A DNA stretch of 64,000 bases from Luzula sylvatica (taxonomy: Eukaryota; Streptophyta; Magnoliopsida; Poales; Juncaceae). The notes under the pieces were generated by a model, which was not told where the DNA came from, ran no database searches, and was given only the letters and a program-made list of their open reading frames with translations. Position 1 is the stretch's first letter. The number at the start of each line of letters is the position of its first letter. Both the position numbers and the translations under genes were made by a program. Positions 1 through 6,882 of this stretch are shown one piece after another. The stretch lies in NCBI GenBank assembly GCA_946800325.1, contig OX326959.1, positions 32,869,027 to 32,933,026 of the forward strand. Reading direction: 5' to 3'.

Positions 1-3
1 AGC

Positions 4-63
4 TCGCCAGCTAGGGTTTCCGTCGCCGCTCGCCTCAGCAGGTCGCCAGCTAGGGTTTCCGTC
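4..63 (+). repeat. Two 21-bp direct repeats with AGGGTTT core
   Basis: Positions 4-24 and 43-63 are identical 21-mers containing CAGCTAGGGTTTCC, spaced 39 bp start to start. The AGGGTTT core matches the plant telo-box (AAACCCTA) seen in promoters and leaders of many growth-related genes. The repeats may be part of a leader or promoter entering from the left edge. No gene can be attached to them. Confidence 0.5.
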
Positions 64-399
64 ATCGTCGCGCCGATCTCATCCTCGTTTCTGTGCCGTT
101 CGTTCGAGGCGATGTCGCTCGCTCGCGTCGTTTTCCTCCGTCGCCGCGGTCCAGAAGCTCTCGGATCTCGGATCTCCGTTCGCCTCGCAAAGGGTTTTCA
201 GAAGCTGGGTCGAAGAAGGCTTGAGAGAGGAGGGGGTGGAGGCGGCGGCTAGGGTTTGCGTCCACCCCAGAATCGCCAAGAGTTTCTATATTATAAAGTT
301 TTTTCTTCATCATCATTATTAAAATCAATATTTTCCATAGTTATTATAATTTCTTTATTAATAAGTTCCTGAAATTTTTTCCTTCTAATTCTCCTCCTT

Positions 400-668
400 G
401 AATCTGAATTTTTGAAGATATTCTCTGAATTTTTCTTTTTTATTCTCAAACTCCTTCTCTGTTTTTCATCCTTTGTAGCTCACCATTAGAGAGATCTAGC
501 AGTTCATTTACAAAATCATTTTGAGACGACCTCTCTCCTCTCTTCACCCTTCATTATAGTTCTTTCATTGATCACATTAAGCTCAACCTCTACCATTTTT
601 TCATGAAACTCCTCTGCTGGTCATCCTGCTTCCTCGAGCTCGAGATCTGTATGGCAAGATTGAGACAT
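400..668 (-). pseudogene. Minus-strand coding remnant, unidentified
   Basis: Reading leftwards from an ATG at 668-666, the frame gives MSQSCHTDLELEEAG, a TGA stop at 623-621, then PAEEFHEKMVEVELNVINER and further charged residues up to another stop near 505. A different frame continues with FVNELLDLSNGELQRMKNRE before a stop. The composition (acidic, Leu- and Lys-rich, helix-like) and the way adjacent frames hand over to each other suggest a degenerate coding sequence with at least one stop and one frameshift. I do not recognise the family. Chance open frames in low-complexity DNA remain possible, so confidence is low. Confidence 0.25.
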
Positions 669-718
669 TTCGACCATGGAGGGTCTCTCTTCCAATCCAT
701 ACTGATATAAATTTCTGT

Positions 719-733
719 AAAAAAAAAAAAAAA
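719..733 (+). repeat. Run of 15 A
   Basis: An uninterrupted A15 tract sits between the AT-rich remnant on the left and GC-rich palindromic DNA on the right. It could be the tail of a retroposed fragment, but I see no matching target-site duplication, so its origin is open. Confidence 0.4.
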
Positions 734-775
734 TTCGGTAACTCAGGATGTGACATACTCGGACCAGACTCGTAT

Positions 776-827
776 CGGTGGCCACCGAGTCCGATATACT
801 CGGCCGAGTTTTTTTTAACTCGGCCGA
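776..827. repeat. GC-rich palindrome cluster
   Basis: Two perfect 12-bp palindromes, CGGTGGCCACCG (776-787) and ACTCGGCCGAGT (798-809), are followed by a further ACTCGGCCGA at 818-827. They lie immediately before the start of the duplicated unit at about 842 and stand out from the AT-rich surroundings. They could be the remnant of a transposon end or a recombination-prone site. There is no direct evidence for either. Confidence 0.4.
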
Positions 828-885
828 TATTACGAACCATGAATTAAACTACAGACATTGATTAATATTGCATTTTTAATAATAG

Positions 886-1122
886 GTAATTGATGGTGAT
901 AAATTTGTGAAGACCGGAAGGAAGATACCGATGAGGTGTGAAGAGCCACTCAAGACTAAGAAAGTCTACTTTCTGGTACCAACACATATGGAAGGAGAAG
1001 GACGGGTACAAGAAGAAGCGGAGTTGGTACCGAAAATGAAAGGGCTAAAGAAGTTAATGGGTAGGACCGGTATAAAAAAGGTCCTACCCGCGAAGGAGAG
1101 TGCAGGCCCTAACGAGGCATGA
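886..1122 (+). pseudogene. PADRE-like gene, exon 2 only (promoterless copy)
   Basis: This is a duplicate of the second exon of the gene at 4826-5293. It differs at 5 of 237 bases by my count: two silent changes and three replacements (Ala to Thr, Thr to Ala, Met to Lys, downstream copy to this one). The upstream AATAATAG acceptor and about 44 bp of intron are kept, but the sequence before 842 is unrelated to the promoter, exon 1 or the start of the intron. With no exon 1 the myristoylation-type N-terminus and start codon are gone. The frame itself is still open to its TGA, so loss of function is from truncation and not from stops. Transcription from another promoter cannot be excluded. Confidence 0.75.
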
Positions 1123-1510
1123 TTAGAAACGGTTCCGCACACCATCCCTATTCTCCCTGACTCCACTCGAGAGAGAGACCCAAATCTAAACTCCCTTTTT
1201 CTATTCCTCTTCGACAAAACAAAAATTAAAGGTGGCAGATCTGAAGTTTCCTTGCCAGCCGCGGATGGATTTTGAAGGCAAAACTGCTGCGAGGGAAGGG
1301 CAAAAGAACGACAAAAGGAATCGACATCGATATCGACGTCGATCTCATCCTCCTACTATCGCCTCTTCAGATCCGAAATTCACACTTCTTCCATATAAGA
1401 TCGACCGGGTTCCGGGTTGGGTACCTTAAAGATCCGAGTCCAAATTATTTTGGATCCGGGTTGGCATTTTTCAGATACAACACTCAACGGGTATGCGTAT
1501 AAAAATCTCC

Positions 1511-1534
1511 GGTGCCGGTGCCGGTACCGGTACC
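1511..1534 (+). repeat. GGTGCC/GGTACC hexamer repeat, 4 units
   Basis: Four hexamers (two GGTGCC, two GGTACC) lie here; the second copy at 5681-5698 has three GGTACC units. The copy-number difference shows slippage since the duplication. The hexamers lie just 3' of the sequence ATAAAAATCTCC in both copies. Confidence 0.8.
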
Positions 1535-1590
1535 AACATATCCCTTCTCATCCTCTAAAGTCCAATCAATGACGATGGATTAGTAGACAT

Positions 1591-1661
1591 CGTGATCACG
1601 GCAAAACAGTTAGGCCTAACGGTGTATCGTGATCACGGCAAAAACTGTTAGGCCCAACGGT
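1591..1661 (+). repeat. 37-bp tandem repeat with two palindromes
   Basis: Two units, about 1591-1627 and 1628-1661, each contain CGTGATCACG (palindrome), then AAAA, then a GTTAGGCC(C/T)AAC element that is palindromic in the first unit. The pair ends 23 bp before the ATG of the small membrane ORF and is retained in the second copy at 5753-5823. Position and symmetry suggest a duplicated regulatory site in the leader or promoter, but no known binding site is claimed. Confidence 0.6.
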
Positions 1662-1684
1662 CTCCGAAGACAGGAAGATCGAAA

Positions 1685-1918
1685 ATGGCACAAATGGCCA
1701 AAATGGCGCCGGCCGGCATCGTGGCGGTGGCGGAAGCGTACCGGCTTATCATCCTAATGTTTTTAGTTTTTTTTCCTCTTGTTTGTGTGGGCTATATGCC
1801 GTGGCTCATGGACCATTTTTTTTTTTCTTTTTTTAAGAATAATATAATCCCATTTTTTGTTAATGATACATCGCAACACATTTATTTTGTTGCTTTCAAA
1901 CAAAATAAAACAAAATAA
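1685..1918 (+). pseudogene. Small membrane ORF, frameshifted copy
   Basis: This is the paralogue of the ORF at 5847-6017. The first 29 codons match that ORF, with seven base differences of which five are silent. A one-base length difference in the T-rich stretch coding the hydrophobic segment (about 1764-1780) then shifts the frame. The rest reads 77 codons in total to a TAA with a different, less hydrophobic C-terminus. Which copy carries the ancestral frame cannot be proven from two copies. The continuous hydrophobic segment of the downstream copy makes the shift here the more likely lesion. AATAAA signals follow at 1904 and 1914. Confidence 0.5.
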
Positions 1919-2992
1919 AACGAACCATAATTTGGATTTTTGGCTTTGTGATATATTTAGTTTTGCGTTTGGTTATTTTTATGCATTTTTGGTAGATAGA
2001 TGAAATCAATGATTTCTTGATGAGTTTGTCCTTTTTTTTGTTCTTGTAAAAATGGATCTGTAAGTGATTCGATAATTATTAGTTGAAAAAAATGTTTGAT
2101 GATCAACTTTTGTTTACTTAATTATTCATGTTCCGCAATTGCCTATTTAACGTATCACAAAGCTCAATCATGTTTTATTTCCATATATTAAAAAAATAAC
2201 ATTAATTACTCATGCCGCAGCCAATTCAAATTTATTTGTTTGCTTTATAAAATTTGCACATATTATCATTTCTTCTCACTTATTCATGTATCGCTAAAAA
2301 TAATGATGAAGCAAGAAAGTTTTGGAAACAATTTCGAAACAAATATAAATGGAATGTGCAAACATGATATTTTTTATGTTTTATAGGCGTATATGTTTTG
2401 TTTCCTCTCAGGGTATTTATGATATTTTAAATTTAGAGGATATATTCATGATTCAAAATCCCGGGTTCTGTCAATCCCTATGTCATCCCTAAATCCGAAA
2501 ATACATGTCCCACATATCTAACTCAAAACTCGAAATTCGGAATACCGGATTATACAAACGCTTCAAATCCCGAATCGAAGTGGAGGCAAACTCGAAGAAG
2601 AACTACAAGAGAACTTTGCGAATTAGGAAGGATACAAGGTTTGATTTTCTTTCTTTTTCTTTTGCGTTCAAAACTTGTTGTAATTTAGCTTCTTTTAATC
2701 TACTTTTAACCTATTTTGATTCATATATATTTCAAATTTCGAGTTTAAGCGGGACAAATTATGTGATTATATCCTGATTATATATTGTAAAGTAGTAGAC
2801 GGTAGGAATTTCAAGTAATTTCGGGTTCTTTGAGTGATTTTAGCAAGGAATAGAAAATGAACATGTGAGAGAGACGAGAATTTAATTTCACTCATTTTAT
2901 TTATCCTATATAAGTGAATATCTCGTCATATTCGAATTTCGAATAAATTTGATGAGAAACACGATTTAATCTTTTCTTATAAAATTATTCAA
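1919..2992. other. AT-rich noncoding DNA spanning the end of duplicated homology
   Basis: Positions 1919-2594 match 6018-6882. The shared sequence ends at GAGGCAAACTCG (to 2594). Beyond it this copy continues into single-copy DNA, while the other copy enters the satellite. No coding frame with recognisable content is seen. Relative to copy 2 it lacks ~114 bp near 2446. Confidence 0.6.
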
Positions 2993-4355
2993 ATGGAGGA
3001 TTATGAGCCTCCTTTGAATTCCCTAAAAAGAAGATACAATTTAACCACTTTAATCATTCCTTCATTGCCGGGAGAAAAGATAATTAGAACTACAAAATGG
3101 TTTTCCCGTTCCTTCAAAATCCCAAAACACGATAATACCAGCAATACAAGAATCAATTCAAAAGAGAAATTATCTCTCCTTAAAAAAATCGAATCGATTC
3201 TCCATACAGTAATAAAAACAGGAGGCAGATGCGAGGCTCGATTATGGCACAATCTCGGCCATCCATTCAATTAGCAAATCTGATAAACTCGAGATATTTC
3301 TCGATCTTTTGGACAAGAAGGTTTACTGAACTTGATTTTTCAAAATAGTCCTCGAAAAGTTGGGCGTATTATTGGAAAAAGGTCCGCCATGCTCGAGAAA
3401 TTCTTTCAAGGTACTTCCATGCTTAAATGTTTAATTTTTGGTTCATTTGCTAACTAATGCATAATGAGAAGCTTACAATTCGAAACAAATCACCTTTTTC
3501 TTTTCATTTTATGGGACCCAAATAGAATTCTGAAGTTGTTTGACAATTTTGCCCTCACGAGCGAATCCTAGGCCACAAAAAGGGATAAAAAACTCAAGCC
3601 AGATACGCATTTTCCAACCGAAATTCAATTTGGGAGGAACTCGAGTGGCATGGAAATCGAGGCAAATCGCCAGCTGTCCTCGCCTAGAAACCCCACTACT
3701 TCAAAAACCGAGATGTGGCAGACAGTACGGAACTCTCTAGATCTTATACTGGCTTTATGCTCCTCTGATGAGCTGGAGCGGACTCGGTTCGCGACGGGGA
3801 AATTTTGCAAATAGACCCTGAATATTTCGTGAATTGGTTCTTGGATTTAATGTATGAGGAGAGAGAAAAAGAAGTTTGGAAATTAATTGATGAGTTTCTG
3901 GAAGAAGAGAGATTTTTGATCAATTTAATTTGTTTGCTTAATGATGATAATATGTTGGGTTTTTTGTGAAGTAGTTTTTATAAATTGGGTTTCGAGTGTG
4001 AAGAATTGAAATATGAGAGTTGTTGGTTTGATATTTTAATTTCGAAAAATAAGGTATTTTTTTCGAATTTGGAGGAAATTCTAGTTTCCATGATTGCGAA
4101 ACCCAGACAGATTTTACGATTAATTTGTGAGGAGGAAAATAAAAAGGAATTGATAAATTTGAAGGACATTTTGGTAAATTTAATCGAGGGGAATAATTGG
4201 GGCTTTGACAAATGAATTGATGGGGGGATAAAGAGAGAAGAGGGGATTAAAATCATTTTTGTAAATTCATTGATGGATTTTGTTTTATCATTTGAGTGAT
4301 GTGTGTAAGAAAAGCCCAAAAGATATGGAATCTGTTTTTGAAAAAAAAAACGAAA
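2993..4355 (+). pseudogene. Decayed gene of a conserved uncharacterised plant protein
   Basis: An ATG at 2993 opens 93 codons containing KEKLSLLKKIESILHTVIK followed by GGRCEARLW. The reading then moves to another frame (3252-3326, ...SKSDKLEIFLDLLDKKVY), and to a third (3335-3410, PRKVGRIIGKRSAMLEKFF), ending at a plausible donor CAAG/GTACTT. After a likely intron of ~110 bp, coding resumes near 3524. It runs mainly in one frame from about 3580 to 4215 (WEELEWHGNRGKSPAVLA, then DGEILQIDPEYFVNWFLDLM), with internal stops including TGA at 3967. Further matching residues (KIWNLF) appear near 4320. The order of segments is what I remember of a plant protein family of unknown function; I cannot give its name. 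Multiple stops and frame changes mark it as a pseudogene. Confidence 0.6.
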
Positions 4356-4700
4356 TTGAATTTCGATGCTATCTGTTTTAACATCGGTTATGTTTTTTCT
4401 TTTAAAGTTGTGTTAGACCATACCTCTCGGATATTATTGTACAACCATGGTAATATAATATTTGTATTATTATTTGATAAAAAAATCATGCAATCCAGAA
4501 AAATAAATATAAATTTATGTGATTAATGATTCTATGTGAATGGTTAAGCGCTCGTTGTTGGAGATACTAAATATAGACATTGGTTAAGTTTTTTCGTGTG
4601 GAATAAGATTTTGACTAGAAATATTTGTTATAGAATGTGTAGGGCTTGAATAAATTCGTCGGACTGGGATTTTAACTATACATAACAATCTAATCTGCCA
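4216..4700. other. AT-rich spacer upstream of the PADRE-like gene
   Basis: The first ~140 bases hold the last traces of the decayed gene. The remainder is AT-rich with frames that look like chance. It ends at the promoter of the downstream gene. Confidence 0.5.
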
Positions 4701-4709
4701 TCTTCTAAG

Positions 4710-4719
4710 TATATATACC
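4710..4719 (+). promoter_or_regulatory. Candidate TATA box
   Basis: GTATATATACC-type sequence at 4710-4719 lies about 110 bp before the ATG at 4826 and ~40 bp before a CT-rich leader tract. That is the usual spacing for a plant core promoter. There is no experimental start site. Confidence 0.55.
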
Positions 4720-4758
4720 CTTCACTAATCTCGCCCTTAACCAAGTAATTAACTTAAT

Positions 4759-4780
4759 CTCTTTCTCTCTCTCTCTCTTT
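4759..4780 (+). promoter_or_regulatory. CT-rich tract in 5' leader
   Basis: An almost pure CT dinucleotide tract of 22 bases lies 45-67 bp before the start codon. Pyrimidine tracts near the transcription start or in the leader are common in plant promoters and would fit expression of the intact gene. Confidence 0.5.
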
Positions 4781-4825
4781 GAACAAGTAAAAGAGCCCAA
4801 AAATCCAAGCGAAGTTACGAGCACG

Positions 4826-5293
4826 ATGGGAGACCACATTTCATGTGTTGGTGGCCTAAACACCGGGTGCGCCATGGTGATCGTCGATGCCACGTCAGCA
4901 CCAGAGAGGTGGCAGTTGCCAGCTGAAGCAATCGATATTATGATCGAGCACCCATTTCATGATGTATGTAAATACAAAAAACATATATATATTTGATTTC
5001 ATAATATTGTGTAATTAAAGTACTGACATTGATTAATATTGAATTTTTAATAATAGGTAATTGATGGTGATAAATTTGTGAAGACCGGAAGGAAGATACC
5101 GATGAGGTGTGAAGAGCCGCTCAAGGCTAAGAAAGTCTACTTTCTGGTACCAACACATATGGAAGGAGAAGGACGGGTACAAGAAGAAGCGGAGTTGGTA
5201 CCGAAAATGAAAGGGCTAAAGAAGTTAATGGGTAGGACTGGTATAAAAAAGGTCCTACCCACGATGGAGAGTGCAGGCCCTAACGAGGCATGA
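4826..5293 (+). CDS. DUF4228/PADRE-like small protein (two exons)
   Basis: Joining exons 4826-4963 and 5057-5293 in phase 0 gives a 124-residue protein. It begins MGDHISC, with Gly2 and a nearby Cys as expected for N-myristoylation and possible palmitoylation, a start typical of the DUF4228/PADRE family. The middle has the family pattern: a segment ending in an IEHPFHD-type stretch, then GRKIPMRCEEPLKAKKVYFL and VP, resembling the usual ...L..G.VYFLLP core. The C-terminal ~45 residues are Lys- and Glu-rich. Members are plant-specific, often induced by stress or pathogens; their biochemical role is poorly defined. At 124 residues it is near the short end for the family. The start is supported by the TATA box, the CT-rich leader and the myristoylation motif. 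A promoterless partial copy lies at 886-1122. Confidence 0.75.
4964..5056 (+). other. Phase-0 intron of the PADRE-like gene
   Basis: The 93-bp intron starts GTATGT and ends TAATAG. It is strongly AT-rich, which is usual in plants, and separates codon 46 (Asp) from codon 47 (Val). The duplication breakpoint (5013, equivalent to 842) lies inside it. Confidence 0.75.
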
Positions 5294-5680
5294 TTAGAAA
5301 CGGTTCCGCACACCATCCCTGTTCTACCTGACTCCTCTCAAGAGAGAGACCCAAATCTAACCTCCCTTTTTCTATTCCTCTTCGACAAAACATAAATTAA
5401 AGGGGCAGATCTGAAGTTTCCTTGCCAGCCGTGGCCGGATTTTGAAGGCAAAACTGCTGCGAGGGAAGGGCAAAAGAACGACAAAAGGAATCGACATCGA
5501 TATCGACGTCGATCTCATCCTCCTACTATCGCCTCTTCAGATCCGAAATTCACACTTCTTCCATACAAGATCGACCGGGTTCCGGTATGGGTACCTTAAA
5601 GATCCAAGTCCAAATTATTTTGGATCCGGGTTGGTATTTTTCAGATACAACACTCAACGGGTATGCGTATAAAAATCTCC

Positions 5681-5698
5681 GGTACCGGTACCGGTACC
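5681..5698 (+). repeat. GGTACC hexamer repeat, 3 units
   Basis: Three GGTACC units lie here; the other copy has four units with two GGTGCC variants (1511-1534). Confidence 0.8.
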
Positions 5699-5752
5699 AA
5701 CATATCCCTTCTCATCCTCTAAAGTCCAGTCAATGACGATGGACTAGTAGAC

Positions 5753-5823
5753 CGTGATCACAGCAAAACGGTTAGGCCTAACGGTGTATCGTGATCACGG
5801 CAAAAACGGTTAGGCCCAACGGT
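5753..5823 (+). repeat. 37-bp tandem repeat with palindromes, copy 2
   Basis: Two units are spaced 37 bp. The second carries the CGTGATCACG palindrome; the first has one base changed (CGTGATCACA). GTTAGGCCTAAC follows in the first unit. The pair ends 23 bp before the ATG at 5847. Confidence 0.6.
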
Positions 5824-5846
5824 CTCCGAAGACAGGAAGATCGAAA

Positions 5847-6017
5847 ATGGCACAACTGGCCAAAATGGCGCCGGCAGGCATGGTTGCGGTGGCCGAAGCG
5901 TACCGGCTTATCATCCTTATGTTTTTAGTATTTTTCTTCTTGTTTGTGTGGGCTATATGCCGTGGCTCATGGATCATTCTTTTTTTCTTTTCTTTTCTTT
6001 TTTTAAGAAAAATGTAA
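5847..6017 (+). CDS. Small predicted membrane protein, 56 aa
   Basis: The ATG at 5847 opens 56 codons to a TAA at 6015. Residues 1-20 are small and amphipathic (MAQLAKMAPAGMVAVAEAYR). Residues 21-39 (LIILMFLVFFFLFVWAICR) form one strong membrane segment, and residues 41-53 are a second hydrophobic stretch, ending RKM. In the paralogous copy at 1685 seven bases differ over the first 29 codons. Six are at third positions and five are silent, which looks like selection on the protein. That copy then frameshifts. I do not recognise the family. The T-rich tail of the frame could partly be chance, so the C-terminus is the least certain part. AATAAA signals follow at 6074 and 6084. Confidence 0.5.
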   Translation: MAQLAKMAPAGMVAVAEAYRLIILMFLVFFFLFVWAICRGSWIILFFFSFLFLRKM

Positions 6018-6073
6018 TCCCATTTTTCGTTAATGATACATCGCAACACATTTATTTTGTTGCCTTCAAACTA

Positions 6074-6089
6074 AATAAAACTAAATAAA
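6074..6089 (+). terminator. Candidate polyadenylation signals
   Basis: Two AATAAA hexamers, 6074-6079 and 6084-6089, lie 57-72 bp after the stop of the small membrane ORF. Both are kept in the other copy (1904 and 1914). Confidence 0.4.
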
Positions 6090-6616
6090 ACGAACCATAA
6101 TTTGGATTTTTGGCTTTGTGATATATTTAGTTTTGCGTTTGGTTATTTTTATGCATTTTTGATAGATAGATGAGATCAATGATTTCTTGATGAGTTGGTC
6201 CTTTTTTTGTTCTTGTAAAAATGGATCCGTAAGTGATTCGATAATTATTAGTTGAAAAAAATGTTTGCTGATCAACTTTTGTTTACTTAATTATTCATGT
6301 TTCGCAATTGCCTATTTGACGTATCACAAAGCTCAATCATGTTTTATTTCCATATATTAAAAAAATAACATTAATCACTCATGCAGTAGCCAATTCAAAT
6401 TTATTTGTTTGCTTTATAAAATTTGCACATATTATCATTTCTTCTCACTTATTCATGTATCGCTAAAAATAATAATGAAGCAAGAAAGTTTTGGAAACAA
6501 TTTCGAAACAAATATAAATGGAATGGGCAAACATGATATTTTTTATGTTTCATAGGCTTATATGTTTTGTTTCCTCTCAAGGTATTTATGATATTTTAAA
6601 TTTAGAGGATATATTT

Positions 6617-6730
6617 GATATTTTGAAACAAATCTATATGGACTGGGACAATTGTTTGATATGTATAAAGACCAATTATCTACCCAAGATTTCAACTTGA
6701 ATACAGGGGACTTTGACTTCTCGGATTAGC
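6617..6730. other. ~114-bp segment missing from copy 1
   Basis: The flanks match 2401-2440 and 2450-2594, but this piece has no counterpart there. A GATATTTT direct repeat near its start suggests either a deletion in copy 1 by slippage or an insertion here. Confidence 0.6.
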
Positions 6731-6882
6731 TTGATTCAAAATCCCGGGTTCTGTCAATACCCCTATGTCATCCCTAAATCCGAAAATACATGTCCCACAT
6801 ATCTAACTCAAAACTCGAAATTCGGAATACTGCCGGATTATACAAACGCTTCAAATCCCGAATCGAAGTCGAGGCAAACTCG

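Larger units (their letters stand above)
1..841. other. Single-copy left flank with no intact gene
   Basis: This stretch is not repeated elsewhere in the window. The first 250 bases are GC-rich and carry two AGCTAGGGTTTCC motifs, which contain a telo-box-like core common in plant 5' leaders. A 46-codon frame at 112-252 (+) ends in a glycine run and shows no recognisable domain, so I do not call it a gene. Positions 250-600 are AT-rich. A minus-strand coding remnant is listed separately. A run of 15 A lies at 719-733. Positions 776-827 hold GC-rich palindromes. Homology to the duplicated unit starts at about 842. Confidence 0.6.
1123..1684 (+). other. Spacer between exon 2 copy and small ORF (copy 1)
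   Basis: This is probably 3' UTR of the PADRE-like gene followed by the 5' region of the small membrane ORF. It matches 5294-5846. A 76-codon frame near 1272-1502 stays open in both copies but has no ATG at its start and no recognisable domain, so I do not call it. A hexamer repeat and a 37-bp tandem repeat inside it are listed separately. Confidence 0.5.
842..5012 (+). repeat. Tandem duplication, copy 1 (~4.17 kb)
   Basis: Sequence from 842 matches sequence from 5013 with a constant offset of 4171 through exon 2 of the PADRE-like gene (886 to 5057, 1122 to 5293). The match continues, with small indels and one ~114-bp indel, to 2594 versus 6882. Copy 1 therefore starts in the middle of the gene's intron, runs through exon 2 and the small membrane ORF, and then carries a single-copy stretch with a decayed gene. 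It ends with the promoter, exon 1 and the first part of the intron of the downstream gene. The arrangement is what a tandem duplication with an intronic breakpoint would leave. Confidence 0.85.
5294..5846 (+). other. 3' region of PADRE-like gene and leader of small ORF
   Basis: This stretch matches 1123-1684. It probably holds the 3' UTR of the upstream gene and then the 5' region of the small membrane ORF. No convincing extra coding frame is seen. Confidence 0.5.
5013..6882 (+). repeat. Tandem duplication, copy 2 (cut by satellite)
   Basis: This matches 842-2594 with a few percent divergence, small indels and one extra stretch of about 114 bp (6617-6730) absent from copy 1. The copy stops abruptly after GAGGCAAACTCG at 6882, where satellite sequence begins, so it is truncated relative to copy 1. 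Confidence 0.85.
6018..6882. other. AT-rich noncoding DNA up to the satellite junction
   Basis: This stretch matches 1919-2594 apart from the ~114-bp indel. Frames here are short and show no domains. It ends at the junction at 6882/6883. Confidence 0.6.

Noticed and set aside
112..252. 46-codon ATG frame in the GC-rich left end
   Set aside because: It is Arg/Gly-rich with no domain, and equally long frames exist on the opposite strand. It looks like a leader sequence or chance.
719..841. SINE or LINE 3' end ending in the A15 run
   Set aside because: I could not find a target-site duplication, Pol III boxes or reverse-transcriptase residues, so only the A-run and palindromes are reported.
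1272..1502. 76-codon frame open in both duplicated copies (also 5442-5672)
   Set aside because: It starts without ATG and has no recognisable domain. The few differences between copies are mostly replacements, so its openness reflects recent duplication more than selection.
3650..3814. 54-codon ATG frame
   Set aside because: The other frame over the same bases (from WEELEW at 3631 on) fits the decayed gene, so this frame is a shadow.
4296..4526. 76-codon frame after the pseudogene
   Set aside because: The first part may contain the last trace of the decayed gene (KIWNLF). The rest is AT-rich chance sequence with no domain.
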